A DNA stretch of 64,000 bases from Paenibacillus sp. Soil787 (GTDB lineage Bacteria; Bacillota; Bacilli; Paenibacillales; NBRC-103111), in contig NZ_LMSP01000045.1 of NCBI RefSeq assembly GCF_001429545.1, forward strand, positions 63,731 through 127,730, read 5' to 3'. Positions within the stretch are counted from its first letter, which is position 1. Every line of letters starts with the position of its first letter. The notes under the pieces are model-generated. The model was not told the DNA's origin, ran no database searches, and worked only from the letters and a program-made list of their open reading frames with translations. The position numbers were made by a program, and so were the translations under genes. Positions 26,795-35,651 of this stretch are shown one piece after another.

Positions 26795-28051
26795 TTGTCT
26801 CTTATAGTGATGAAATTTGGCGGAAGCTCTGTCGGTGATGCGGAGCGAATGAAGCGTGTTGCAAAAAGAATCGTTGAGCGAAAACAAGCAGGACATAGCT
26901 GCGTTGTTGTCGTCTCGGCGATGGGAGATACAACGGATGACTTGATCGACCTGTCTAAGCAAATTTACGATGGAGCCCCTCCGGCTCGTGAAATGGATAT
27001 GCTGTTAACGACAGGAGAGCAGGTATCGGTAGCTCTCTTATCGATGGCGATACATAATTTGGGTGAGCAGGCGGTGTCTTATACCGGTTGGCAAAGCGGT
27101 ATATTTACGGAACCGGTTCATGGTAAGGCAAGAATTACGGATATTCAGCCGCACCGTGTTCTGAAAGCTCTAGAACAAGGCAATGTCGTCATCGTAGCCG
27201 GCTTCCAAGGTATGACCGAAGCGGGTGAGATTACCACACTAGGCCGCGGCGGGTCCGATACAACGGCTGTTGCGCTTGCTGCTGCAATTAAAGCGGATCT
27301 ATGTGAGATTTATACCGATGTAGACGGGATTTATTCGACAGATCCGCGCATCGTGAAGGTTGCGAGAAAGCTTAATGAGATTTCCTATGATGAGATGTTG
27401 GAGCTTGCTAATTTAGGGGCTGCTGTTCTGCATCCAAGGGCTGTAGAATATGCCAAAAATTATAACGTTACCTTAGTGGTGCGTTCCAGCTTTACTTACA
27501 ATGAAGGTACCAACGTGAAGGAGGAAGCAGTGATGGAGCAAGGAATCGTCGTTAGAGGCATCGCTTACGATAAGAATGTGGCAAGAATTAGTATTCTGGG
27601 TGTACCTGAGAAACCGGGACAGCTGGCGAAAGTGTTCATTGCGCTTGCCGAAGAGCAAATTGATGTCGACATCATTGTACAAAGCGGTGTGATCAGCGGT
27701 TCGGCTGATTTCTCTTTCACAACGACCCTTGCAGATCGCGAAAAAGCATTGACCGTCATTGAACAAATTCGCCGTGACATCGGATACCGTGAAGTGACTT
27801 CGGAAGTGAATCTTGTGAAAGTGTCCATTGTTGGCGCAGGTATGGTAAGTACACCAGGTGTTGCTGCAACGATGTTCAAGGTAATTTCTGATCTTGGTAT
27901 TTCAATTTCGTTAGTCAGTACGTCGGAGATTAAAATGTCCTGTGTCGTTGACAACACGAACCTTACTGAAGTAATCAGTGCTCTGCACACAGCATACGGC
28001 CTGGACACTAAAGAGCAGGCATTTGTTGGTGGACCAGAAGATCGCAGATAA
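26795..28051 (+). CDS. lysC: Aspartate kinase
   Basis: 418 residues; phosphorylates aspartate, the first step to Lys, Met, Thr and diaminopimelate. Kinase motifs IVMKFGGSSVGDAERM, VVVVSAMGDTTDDL and TTLGRGGSDTTAVALAA; tandem ACT domains for feedback control in the last ~150 residues (VRGIAYDKNVARISILG, VKVSIVGAGMVSTPGVAATM). TTG start after GGGAGTGGG. A TATAAT at 26746 could be its -10. No riboswitch was seen in its short leader. Which amino acid inhibits it cannot be read from sequence. Confidence 0.95.
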   Translation: MSLIVMKFGGSSVGDAERMKRVAKRIVERKQAGHSCVVVVSAMGDTTDDLIDLSKQIYDGAPPAREMDMLLTTGEQVSVALLSMAIHNLGEQAVSYTGWQSGIFTEPVHGKARITDIQPHRVLKALEQGNVVIVAGFQGMTEAGEITTLGRGGSDTTAVALAAAIKADLCEIYTDVDGIYSTDPRIVKVARKLNEISYDEMLELANLGAAVLHPRAVEYAKNYNVTLVVRSSFTYNEGTNVKEEAVMEQGIVVRGIAYDKNVARISILGVPEKPGQLAKVFIALAEEQIDVDIIVQSGVISGSADFSFTTTLADREKALTVIEQIRRDIGYREVTSEVNLVKVSIVGAGMVSTPGVAATMFKVISDLGISISLVSTSEIKMSCVVDNTNLTEVISALHTAYGLDTKEQAFVGGPEDRR

Positions 28052-28059
28052 TCGAAACA

Positions 28060-28524
28060 TTAATGCAACTTATCCGAAATAAAATAAGCCAGCTTTAATA
28101 AAAAAGCCGTTATCCCGGCTGCCATTAAGGGACCAACCGGAATTCCACGCATAAATATAATGCCAAATATAGAACCAATCACAAGACCCACAATTAATTG
28201 TGGGTCTAATTTCAGCAGTTCCAACCCTTTTCCATTCATATAGGTGGCAATAGCTCCGCCAAGTAGTGCGATGATGCCCGGCCAAGTGGTGAATACCGAC
28301 AGGATATCCTTCAAGGAGATGCGCTCGCTGGCAAAGGGGACCAGCACCCCAATCGTTAAGAACAATAACCCGAGTTCTAAACCTCTGCGCTCCATCGTAG
28401 GGAAAAAACGGTCTAACCCAATAAGCTTGATCGCAAGTAAAATGCAAGCCGCGGTCGTAATAATTGGTGATCGGCCAATGAGTCCAATAATAATGAGAAT
28501 AACTAAGAGCAAATCGCCATTCAT
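28060..28524 (-). CDS. DUF441 membrane protein (YtwI-like)
   Basis: 154 residues from the ATG at 28524 (GAGGGG upstream on the minus strand). Almost wholly hydrophobic with about four or five spans. Characteristic segments are [35 protein letters not shown] and [18 protein letters not shown]. The family has no known function. It converges on lysC with 8 nt between stops and no separate terminator. Confidence 0.88.
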   Translation of the reverse strand: MNGDLLLVILIIIGLIGRSPIITTAACILLAIKLIGLDRFFPTMERRGLELGLLFLTIGVLVPFASERISLKDILSVFTTWPGIIALLGGAIATYMNGKGLELLKLDPQLIVGLVIGSIFGIIFMRGIPVGPLMAAGITAFLLKLAYFISDKLH

Positions 28525-28601
28525 AATGTCAAAACCCCTCGTCCTCATAACTTCAATCTTAGTTTATGAGAAGGGCTTGTATTTAGAACGAAGCGTGTCT
28601 G

Positions 28602-29321
28602 TCAAAGATGCATGAGTACCATCTGATCTCTTTCCAATATGGGAACTTGATCTGTGGTATTCGCTTTTGAACACATAACCAAATCAGCCTGGAAACCAGT
28701 TTTATTCATTTTCTTTCCATTACTGCAAGTTAATATGGTTTCATGCAATGTATTCTTCGATTGCAGATAACACCCTCGCATGGCCATGCCGAAATCATTG
28801 ACTGCCATGTTCTTGTCACCGAGTAAAATTGACAATTCCTCAAGGATTAGACCTGCGCAAAGCCCATCTTCCAATGAGAAAACATCTTGAGTTCCTGCAC
28901 ACAATATAACGGTGTCCCGTTTGAAATCGACCGCTGCCCTCGCACAGGCTCTGCTATTTAGTAGGGCTCCAGCTAATACGTGATCGGCTTTCATCGCTTT
29001 CTGAATGCCTCTTGTTCCATTTGTGGTTGTAAGAATAATTCGCTTGCCCTGAACGGCTGCCTTTGTGTATTCCAGCGGCGAATTGCCGAAATCGAAACCA
29101 GGTATCTTTTTGCAAAAACGCTCGCCTCCAAGCAAATCACCTTCGCGAAATAACTCTTTGGCCTTCAGAACCGTTTCCACAGGAACAATGGCTTTGCAAC
29201 CGTTCATTAGTGCGGTGATGATCGTGCTTGTTGCACGTAAAACATCAACGACTATGACGGTTTTATGGAGAAATTCGTCACTTCTAGCTTCGCCGATGTT
29301 GGCGACAACCTCGATATGCAT
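28602..29321 (-). CDS. comB: 2-phosphosulfolactate phosphatase
   Basis: 239 residues; hydrolyses 2-phosphosulfolactate to 3-sulfolactate. ComB-family features are VIVVDVLRATSTIITAL near the N-terminus, GFDFGNSPLEYT, ILTTTNGTRGIQKA and AGTQDVFSLEDGLCAG. It begins 3 nt after comA. In Bacillus the homologues (YitC/YitD) make 3-sulfolactate, a major solute of the spore core; in methanogens the same steps lead to coenzyme M. Here the sporulation neighbourhood favours the former. Confidence 0.92.
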   Translation of the reverse strand: MHIEVVANIGEARSDEFLHKTVIVVDVLRATSTIITALMNGCKAIVPVETVLKAKELFREGDLLGGERFCKKIPGFDFGNSPLEYTKAAVQGKRIILTTTNGTRGIQKAMKADHVLAGALLNSRACARAAVDFKRDTVILCAGTQDVFSLEDGLCAGLILEELSILLGDKNMAVNDFGMAMRGCYLQSKNTLHETILTCSNGKKMNKTGFQADLVMCSKANTTDQVPILERDQMVLMHL

Positions 29322-29324
29322 CGT

Positions 29325-30128
29325 TTAATCCTTTCTGGTACCCAACGACAACGTATCGGAACGGAGTCCTCTCCGTAATGCTTCCAACGCAATCAACTCA
29401 TCCGGTGGAATATTGCCCAAGTGGATGTTGGGGCCTAGCATGTTAATTAAATGCACCTGCTGACTTTTGAGCGGTGCTTCCCATAAGAGCTGCTGCCCTG
29501 GAATGGCGGAAATAACTCTTTGCAGTTCATCATCTTTACATTTCCCGCTATGATCAAAAATACCTACGCCCATGCCGGATTCCCGGGCTTCAATGGTAAC
29601 CATTTTTGCCCCGAGTTCGGTGTCGATCAAGACCGTTTCAATTAATTCCTCCAACTCAATGGAGGATCCCCAGCCTTTCTTGCCATATTCGGTAATGACC
29701 TCGAAACCCTCATCCAATCCTCTGGCAATAAGCTCATTTCGAAGTCTGCGCTCCATCTCAATGGTCCCATCGGAAATTTCAATGCCATTAAAACCAAGTG
29801 CGATAAGCATGTCAAAAAAAGAGTTTACCTCATTTTGTCGGATGGCGACCTCCAGAAAGGTACCACCCGGGTAAATGCAGATGCCGCTTTCTTTGGCTGA
29901 GTTAATCTTACTTTTAAGTACGTTAAGCGGATATAGCGGCGAGGTACCGAAGCCAATTTTGATCATATCCAGATGGCTGCTAGACGTGCTGAGCAGATCT
30001 TGAAAAGCGTTCAAGCCTAATCCTTTATCCATCACCATCGTTTTGCCAAGCGTTCGTGGTTTAGCCTGCCTTTGTCCTGAGGGGTCGGCTAGAACGGGGT
30101 TCCATTTCAAATGAGAGGTCACTTTCAT
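29325..30128 (-). CDS. comA: Phosphosulfolactate synthase
   Basis: 267 residues; adds sulfite to phosphoenolpyruvate to give 2-phosphosulfolactate. TIM-barrel ComA motifs are MDKGLGLNAFQDLL, HLDMIKIGFGTSPLYP, IYPGGTFLEVAIRQ and FNGIEISDGTIEM. First gene of the comA-comB pair; ATG after GTGAGGAG on the minus strand. Divergent from yqhV with about 350 nt between. Confidence 0.92.
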   Translation of the reverse strand: MKVTSHLKWNPVLADPSGQRQAKPRTLGKTMVMDKGLGLNAFQDLLSTSSSHLDMIKIGFGTSPLYPLNVLKSKINSAKESGICIYPGGTFLEVAIRQNEVNSFFDMLIALGFNGIEISDGTIEMERRLRNELIARGLDEGFEVITEYGKKGWGSSIELEELIETVLIDTELGAKMVTIEARESGMGVGIFDHSGKCKDDELQRVISAIPGQQLLWEAPLKSQQVHLINMLGPNIHLGNIPPDELIALEALRRGLRSDTLSLGTRKD

Positions 30129-30477
30129 CTGTAATTCTCCTCACTGTCCTTTGAAGGTTCAATTCTGTGTTCAGCATATGCATCTTCGCAAATGGAGGTG
30201 CCCAGCATGCCTAAAATCAGACGAGCCTGCATAAGGTAGGGTAAAAAGAGTGAGCTGCTGTTGAACCCTGCCTATAAGATACTGTCGAGTGCTCCACGAT
30301 TTTATAAAAACCTCCAGGACTCCATTGTAAAACTGTTCCTTTTATTGGATTGGCCTTCGGGTGGTAGGAACAGTTTTACAAAAGTCGTTCTTCCGGCCTT
30401 TTATAAAATCACTCCGCTGAGTAACTTTGGCATTGTTCAAAAGAGCTATTACTTTTTAAGGGAGGTAGTAGAAAGAA
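30129..30477. other. Gene-free region between comA and yqhV
   Basis: No convincing gene is present; a frame from 30261 runs out of phase through yqhV and is a shadow. It contains the nested inverted repeat listed separately, then the yqhV ribosome site AAGGGAGG. Confidence 0.6.
30298..30410. repeat. Nested 113-bp imperfect palindrome
   Basis: Inner perfect 16-bp arms TTGTAAAACTGTTCCT (30325-30340) and AGGAACAGTTTTACAA (30366-30381) surround a 25-nt loop containing CCTTCGGG. Outer perfect 12-bp arms are GATTTTATAAAA (30298-30309) and TTTTATAAAATC (30399-30410). The 15-17 nt between arms pair only partly. There is no T-run after it, so it is not a simple terminator. It could be a small palindromic mobile element or a transcript structure. 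Confidence 0.8.
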
Positions 30478-30741
30478 ATGAACAAAATTGTCCTAACGAT
30501 GGCTTCGCTGAGGATGATGTCGGGGAGTATCGAAATTATTGCGGCGATCTTGATGCTGAGGCTCGCGACGGTGGAGAAAGCGCTGCTGGTGAACTCGGGT
30601 TTGGCTCTAGTAGGTCCTCTAGTATTACTAGCAACAACGACGATTGGATTAGTAGGGATCGCAGAGAAACTATCAATGGGTAAGATGCTTTGGGTGATTG
30701 CTGGGGTTAGCTGTCTGTTTATAGGTATTTTAAAAAAGTAA
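30478..30741 (+). CDS. yqhV: YqhV (DUF2619) small membrane protein
   Basis: 87 residues, three hydrophobic segments (SGSIEIIAAILMLRL, GLALVGPLVLLATTTIGLVG and MLWVIAGVSCLFIGIL). It is conserved next to spoIIIAA in Bacillus. ATG after AGGGAGGTAGTAG. Role unknown, probably sporulation-associated by position. Confidence 0.88.
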   Translation: MNKIVLTMASLRMMSGSIEIIAAILMLRLATVEKALLVNSGLALVGPLVLLATTTIGLVGIAEKLSMGKMLWVIAGVSCLFIGILKK

Positions 30742-30744
30742 TCG

Positions 30745-30774
30745 GTCATATTTCTTTCTATTAAGCATAGAAAT
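30745..30774 (+). promoter_or_regulatory. Sigma-E-like promoter of spoIIIA
   Basis: GTCATATT, 13 bp, CATAGAAAT resembles the mother-cell sigma-E consensus (about KMATATT ... CATACANT), 40 nt before the spoIIIAA ATG. The spoIIIA operon is sigma-E-dependent in Bacillus. Confidence 0.6.
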
Positions 30775-30813
30775 AAGTATAGAAGACTGGACAACTTGGA
30801 GGGATGTCTCCCT

Positions 30814-31797
30814 ATGCTTGATTCGATTATGTACTTGCTGCCTCAAACTTTCCGATTTCTCTTAGCCGCACTTCCGCCAGACGTACAAGCTAGTGTTGAA
30901 GAAATCAGGGTGAGAGAGTCACGGCCTCTTGAGATTAGCTGGGGGGATCGTTATACCTTTGTGGGTGAACGGGGAGAGATGGTGACTCAGGAAATGAAGG
31001 CATATAAGCCGACACGGCAAGATTGTCTGACGCTGCTAGAGATGCTCACGAATCATTCCTTATACACCTTCGAGGAAGAGCTGCGTAGAGGCTATATCAC
31101 GATTGCTGGCGGTCATCGAGTAGGACTAGCAGGGCGAACTGTTTTGGATCAGGGGCATGTCAAGCAAATTCGTGATGTGAGTTCTTTCAACATAAGGATT
31201 GCCCGTGAGATCCAAGGGGTCGGCCAAGAGGTGTTGCCACATCTATTCGATCCTTTGCTGAGAAGCATCCATCATACGCTCATTATTTCACCTCCGCAGC
31301 ATGGGAAGACAACGTTGATCCGCGATTTAGCTAGATTGATAAGCCGGGGAGAATGGGGGGCGAATAACGTATCTGCGTCTGGTAAGAAGGTGGGGGTTGT
31401 GGATGAACGATCGGAACTGGCTGCGTGTGTCAAAGGTGTACCTAGATTCGATCTGGGGCCGCGAACTGACGTCATGGATGGTTGCCCGAAGGCGGAAGGC
31501 ATGATGATGATGATTCGGTCGTTATCACCGGAAGTCCTGATTGTGGATGAGATTGGGCGTCCAGAAGATGCGAACGCCATTCATGAGGCTGTACACACGG
31601 GGATTCGCGTCGTAGCCACTGCGCACGGTGCTGATTATGACGATGTACGCAGGAGGCCTGTTCTGAAGCAGTTGTTGGATGAAGGGGTATTCACGAGGTA
31701 TGTCATCCTGCATAGAAGAAAAGGTGCGCCGGCATCGTATCGCATCTTGGATTATCAGGGCAAGTCCTTGGAACTCTATCCTGTTCGCAAAGGATGA
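30814..31797 (+). CDS. spoIIIAA: Stage III sporulation protein AA
   Basis: 327 residues; secretion-ATPase-like motor of the SpoIIIA-SpoIIQ channel between mother cell and forespore. P-loop ISPPQHGKTTLIRDLAR (~residue 155), Walker B VLIVDEIGRPEDANA, and ADP-sensor TAHGADYDDV. ATG at 30814 follows GGAGGG with a 10-nt spacing; a TTG at 30796 overlaps that site. Confidence 0.95.
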   Translation: MLDSIMYLLPQTFRFLLAALPPDVQASVEEIRVRESRPLEISWGDRYTFVGERGEMVTQEMKAYKPTRQDCLTLLEMLTNHSLYTFEEELRRGYITIAGGHRVGLAGRTVLDQGHVKQIRDVSSFNIRIAREIQGVGQEVLPHLFDPLLRSIHHTLIISPPQHGKTTLIRDLARLISRGEWGANNVSASGKKVGVVDERSELAACVKGVPRFDLGPRTDVMDGCPKAEGMMMMIRSLSPEVLIVDEIGRPEDANAIHEAVHTGIRVVATAHGADYDDVRRRPVLKQLLDEGVFTRYVILHRRKGAPASYRILDYQGKSLELYPVRKG

Positions 31798-31803
31798 TGT
31801 GAG

Positions 31804-32322
31804 ATGCTGAAATTTATCGGCGGGGTTCTTATTATCGGTGCTGCCACATTGTTTGGCTTCCTAAAGGCTGCGCACTATGTTAGGCGTCCCAAGCAAATCC
31901 GCAGCCTTATTAGTGCGTTAGGGAGAATGGAGACGGAAATCATGTATGCACTCACACCGCTGCCTGAAGCATTCGTCTCGCTGAGCAAGCAGGTTGCAGA
32001 ACCGCTATCTTCCTTATTTCGAATAACTTCAGAGCGTTTATTGAAGAGCGACGGTAAATCCACACGTGAGATTTGGCAATGGAGTGTCAATGATGTATGG
32101 ACAAGAACTTCGATGAAGCAAGCGGAACAAGAGGTGGTGCTTCAGCTGGGTGCTGTTCTTGGACTCACAGATCGAAGTGATCAAATCAAACATCTACGGC
32201 TCGCAATTAGCCAACTTCAAACGGAAGAAACCGAGTCCAGGGAAGAGCAGCGGCGCTACGAGAAAATGTGGAAAAGCCTCGGTGTCTTAATCGGAGCATT
32301 GATCGTGATATTGATGTATTAA
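31804..32322 (+). CDS. spoIIIAB: Stage III sporulation protein AB
   Basis: 172 residues, hydrophobic N-terminus and C-terminus (LIGALIVILMY) around a helical domain, similar to the type II secretion F protein fold. Part of the SpoIIIA complex. It starts 6 nt after spoIIIAA. Confidence 0.95.
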   Translation: MLKFIGGVLIIGAATLFGFLKAAHYVRRPKQIRSLISALGRMETEIMYALTPLPEAFVSLSKQVAEPLSSLFRITSERLLKSDGKSTREIWQWSVNDVWTRTSMKQAEQEVVLQLGAVLGLTDRSDQIKHLRLAISQLQTEETESREEQRRYEKMWKSLGVLIGALIVILMY

Positions 32323-32384
32323 GGGTAGCAAGGGATACTTGGCCGTACAAGAGAGTTCCTTGTGAACAGAGTGAGGTGCCTGGA

Positions 32385-32588
32385 ATGAACGTAGATGTGA
32401 ATGCCATTTTCCAGATCGCCGGCATCGGTATCATCATCGCGATGATCCATTCGGTGCTCAAGCAGATGGGCAAAGAGGATATGGCACACTGGGTCACGGT
32501 CATTGGCTTCGTGGTCGTGCTCTTTATGGTCGTCAGTATGCTCGATCATTTATTTAAAGAAATCAAAACGATCTTCCTATTCCAATGA
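32385..32588 (+). CDS. spoIIIAC: Stage III sporulation protein AC
   Basis: 67 residues with two membrane spans (FQIAGIGIIIAMIHSVL, WVTVIGFVVVLFMVVSML), the usual size. ATG at 32385 after GAGTGAGGTG; longer upstream frames overlap spoIIIAB. Confidence 0.95.
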   Translation: MNVDVNAIFQIAGIGIIIAMIHSVLKQMGKEDMAHWVTVIGFVVVLFMVVSMLDHLFKEIKTIFLFQ

Positions 32589-32598
32589 GGTGGGCCTG

Positions 32599-32988
32599 AT
32601 GGAAATCATCCAGATCGTAGGTTTAGGACTCATCGTTACGATATTAACGCTCATCATCAAAGAGCAGAAGCCAATGTTCGCTTTCTTGCTGGCAGCATTT
32701 ACGGGCATCATGATTTTCTTGTTCCTGATCGGTAAAATTTCTTCTGTCATCCAGGTGCTCGAGGACTTAGCTCAAAAATCTAGCATCAATATGGTTTTTC
32801 TCAAAACGATTCTGAAAATCATTGGTGTTGCTTACATTGCTGAATTCGGTGCTCAAATCGTGCGAGATGCCGGCCAAGAATCTATAGCCTCCAAGATCGA
32901 GCTTTCTGGGAAAGTGCTCATTATGGTGATGGCTATTCCAATTATTTCTGTCATCATTGAGACCGTCGTTAAACTGCTCCCCGCTTAG
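32599..32988 (+). CDS. spoIIIAD: Stage III sporulation protein AD
   Basis: 129 residues, about four spans, begins MEIIQIVGLGLIVTIL at the ATG after GAGGTGGGCC. A conserved membrane component of the spoIIIA-encoded channel, with a spoIIIAC-like N-terminus. Confidence 0.95.
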   Translation: MEIIQIVGLGLIVTILTLIIKEQKPMFAFLLAAFTGIMIFLFLIGKISSVIQVLEDLAQKSSINMVFLKTILKIIGVAYIAEFGAQIVRDAGQESIASKIELSGKVLIMVMAIPIISVIIETVVKLLPA

Positions 32989-33011
32989 ATGATCCATGAG
33001 GAGTGACATTT

Positions 33012-34211
33012 ATGAATCTACTTTATTCGCACCAGAAGCTGAACAACCGCTGGATTATCTTGTTCATCATGATAATGGGTCTTTGGCTTGGATTGACGGG
33101 TACTATGGCCGCTGAATCGCCAACGGATATCATGATCAAGGAGCAGGCCAACCATCTAAATACGGAGCCTGTTGAGCAATATTGGGATAAGCTCATGAAG
33201 GATTACGGCGGTTACTTCCCTGAAAGTAAGACGCCAACCTTCATGGAGTTGCTGCTTGGGACTAAGGGTATTAGTATGAAGAGCATTTTCAAGGGGCTGC
33301 TAAGCTATGTGTTCCACGAAATCATCATTAATGGAAAGCTGTTAGCTTCGATCGTAATCCTGACGATTTTCAGTATGATTCTTGAAACACTTCAAAGCTC
33401 CTTTGAGAGAAACACGGTCAGCAAGCTTGGTTATTCAATTACCTATATGGTTCTGATCATTATAGCAATCAACAGCTTCAGCGTAGCAATCGGTTACGCC
33501 AAAACGGCTATTTCATCCATGATTCAGTTCATGATTGCCATTGTACCTTTGCTGTTAACTCTTTTGGCATCCATGGGAAATGTTACTTCTGTGGCGATTT
33601 TACATCCACTGATTGTGTTCATGATCCATTCAGTTGGCACAGCGATATATGTGTTTATATTCCCTTTGTTGTTCTTTTCGGCTGTCCTGCACATCGTAAG
33701 CTCGCTAAGTGAGAAATACAAAGTCACCCAGTTAGCAAACCTGCTGCGCACAATAAGTTTAAGCATGCTGGGCATATTCGTCACTGTTTTCCTAAGCGTA
33801 ATATCGATTCAAGGGACTGCTGGAGCGGTTAGAGACGGGGTTGCGATTCGAACGGCAAAGTACATTACCGGAAACTTTGTTCCTGTAGTGGGACGCTTAT
33901 TCTCGGATGCGACAGAGACAGTGATTGGGGCATCCCTGCTTGTGAAGAATGCAATCGGACTCGTCGGAGTAGTCATTCTCATCATGTTGTGCGCGTTTCC
34001 GGCTATCAAAATTTTAACACTAGCTTTCATCTATAATTTATCCGCAGCGATCATGCAGCCCTTGGGAGATAGTCCAATAATCGCCTGCTTGCAAACGATT
34101 GGGAAGAGCTTAGTTTATGTGTTTGCGGCACTAGCAGCCGTCAGCCTAATGTTCTTTCTAGCTCTAACGATCATGATTGCGATCAGTAATGTCTCCGTGA
34201 TGATGCGGTGA
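33012..34211 (+). CDS. spoIIIAE: Stage III sporulation protein AE
   Basis: 399 residues from the ATG at 33012 after GAGGAGTG. It has a signal-like N-terminus ending near TGTMAAES, then about seven membrane segments in the C-terminal two thirds (ASIVILTIFSMILETL, ATETVIGASLLVKNAIGLVG). Polytopic channel component. Confidence 0.95.
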   Translation: MNLLYSHQKLNNRWIILFIMIMGLWLGLTGTMAAESPTDIMIKEQANHLNTEPVEQYWDKLMKDYGGYFPESKTPTFMELLLGTKGISMKSIFKGLLSYVFHEIIINGKLLASIVILTIFSMILETLQSSFERNTVSKLGYSITYMVLIIIAINSFSVAIGYAKTAISSMIQFMIAIVPLLLTLLASMGNVTSVAILHPLIVFMIHSVGTAIYVFIFPLLFFSAVLHIVSSLSEKYKVTQLANLLRTISLSMLGIFVTVFLSVISIQGTAGAVRDGVAIRTAKYITGNFVPVVGRLFSDATETVIGASLLVKNAIGLVGVVILIMLCAFPAIKILTLAFIYNLSAAIMQPLGDSPIIACLQTIGKSLVYVFAALAAVSLMFFLALTIMIAISNVSVMMR

Positions 34212-34223
34212 AAGGAGGCAGCT

Positions 34224-34973
34224 ATGGATTGGTTAGCGGGATGGCTAAAAAGCGTCATCATGGTCATTATGTTGGCTACATTTGTTGATCTGCTACTTCC
34301 TAGTAATACCATGCAGCGATATGTCAAAACGGTTATGAGTTTATTCATCCTGCTCACGCTTTTAACGCCAGTACTTCAATTGTTTCAGAAGAATTGGGAC
34401 ATCGATCAATTGATCGGTCAAGCGGAGCAGCGGCAAAACGAGAAAACCATGCTTGCGAGCAGCGGCGGTGGAAATTCATTAATGAAATCGCTCGATGTAA
34501 TTACGAAGGATGCTCAAAAGCTTCAAGAAGCAGGACAAAAACAATCACAGCAAATGATTCAAACACAGCTGGCTGAGCTGATGAAAGAGGATTTACAGAA
34601 GCAAACCGAGCTGATCATCCAAGATGTTCAAGTGCTGGCGCAAATCGACAATAACGGGAAACCCGCTATAACGAAAGTCAGGGTAACCCTTGATGATATA
34701 GAAGCGACGAAACAGGGACAATCAAAGTCAGCCTCCAAAAGCATAGCTGTCATGGAACCAGTCAAGCCAATTGATCCGATACGGATCGAACCAACAACGA
34801 AGCAGCAGGGAAGTAACCCAAGCGACAAAGAAGCAGCTGCTATGCCTAAGTTATCCTCACGAATCGAGCAAGAGGTCGACCATCTCAAGCAAAAAATCGT
34901 GCGTGATTGGACCTTGGAGCCTGCACAGATTGATATCCAAATGAAACAAAGGAATGGAAGGATTGCGAGGTGA
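34224..34973 (+). CDS. spoIIIAF: Stage III sporulation protein AF
   Basis: 249 residues: two N-terminal spans (VIMVIMLATFVDLLLPS, TVMSLFILLTLLTPVL), then an extracytoplasmic soluble domain with the EAQ/RLD-rich helix and the C-terminal ring-building fold. The linker is Gln/Lys rich. Confidence 0.93.
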   Translation: MDWLAGWLKSVIMVIMLATFVDLLLPSNTMQRYVKTVMSLFILLTLLTPVLQLFQKNWDIDQLIGQAEQRQNEKTMLASSGGGNSLMKSLDVITKDAQKLQEAGQKQSQQMIQTQLAELMKEDLQKQTELIIQDVQVLAQIDNNGKPAITKVRVTLDDIEATKQGQSKSASKSIAVMEPVKPIDPIRIEPTTKQQGSNPSDKEAAAMPKLSSRIEQEVDHLKQKIVRDWTLEPAQIDIQMKQRNGRIAR

Positions 34974-34977
34974 TAGG

Positions 34978-35616
34978 GTGGGAACATTGCTGCAATGGAT
35001 GGAGCACAAATTCGGCGGAGGTCCGGGAGGACCCAAACGAAAGAACACGCTCTTGTGGGTCGTCATGATTGGACTCTTGGGAGCTGCGCTGATGATTATG
35101 AATGCATTTATGACTGTAAAAGATGTTGATCCCATCAATGCGGGCAGAGCCTCTCCGCAACCCAGCAAAGAGACATTTCTCAACAGTACAGCCAAAGAAA
35201 ATTCTACCTTTCACGATTATGAAGCGGCTTATCAAACACAGTTGAAGGAGATTTTGCAGAAAATTGTGGGCGTAGGCGATGTTGAAGTGCTCGTTACAAT
35301 TGAGTCCACGGAAGAACTGACAGTCGACAAAAATTATAATGACAATCAGCAAATGACGGTAGAACGCGACAATGGTGGAGCGACACGGAATATATCCCAG
35401 GTAACGCGGAGCGGTGAAGTGGTTGTCTATCAAGTTTCCGGTGACCAGAAACCGCTTGTGCTCAAATACATTAAACCTAAGATCAGAGGCGTCATCGTTG
35501 TCGCCAAAGGCGCCGAGAATCTCACGGTGAAAAAAATGATTACAGAAGCTGTAGAGCGAGGACTTGATGTGCAAGCGAGTAGGATCTCTATTTTACCCCG
35601 CAAAACTGGGGGATGA
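34978..35616 (+). CDS. spoIIIAG: Stage III sporulation protein AG
   Basis: 212 residues from a GTG at 34978 after GCGAGGTGATAG, 4 nt after the spoIIIAF stop; an ATG at 34954 lies within spoIIIAF. One membrane span (LLWVVMIGLLGAALMIM), then a ring-building domain (LQKIVGVGDVEVLVTIEST, VKKMITEAVERGLDV), consistent with the large AG ring of the channel. Confidence 0.94.
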   Translation: MGTLLQWMEHKFGGGPGGPKRKNTLLWVVMIGLLGAALMIMNAFMTVKDVDPINAGRASPQPSKETFLNSTAKENSTFHDYEAAYQTQLKEILQKIVGVGDVEVLVTIESTEELTVDKNYNDNQQMTVERDNGGATRNISQVTRSGEVVVYQVSGDQKPLVLKYIKPKIRGVIVVAKGAENLTVKKMITEAVERGLDVQASRISILPRKTGG

Positions 35617-35651
35617 ATGTGGTAGTCAATCAAAATTGAGGAGGAATTTCA

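Noticed and set aside
28602-30128. Coenzyme M pathway in a methanogen-like organism
   Set aside because: Only comA and comB are present and all surrounding genes are Firmicute sporulation and housekeeping genes.
30261-30683. A 140-codon frame upstream of and through yqhV
   Set aside because: It spans the palindrome and runs out of phase with yqhV, with low-complexity translation and no ribosome site.
34885-35574. A 229-codon minus-strand frame opposite spoIIIAG
   Set aside because: Antisense shadow of a conserved gene; composition is not protein-like.
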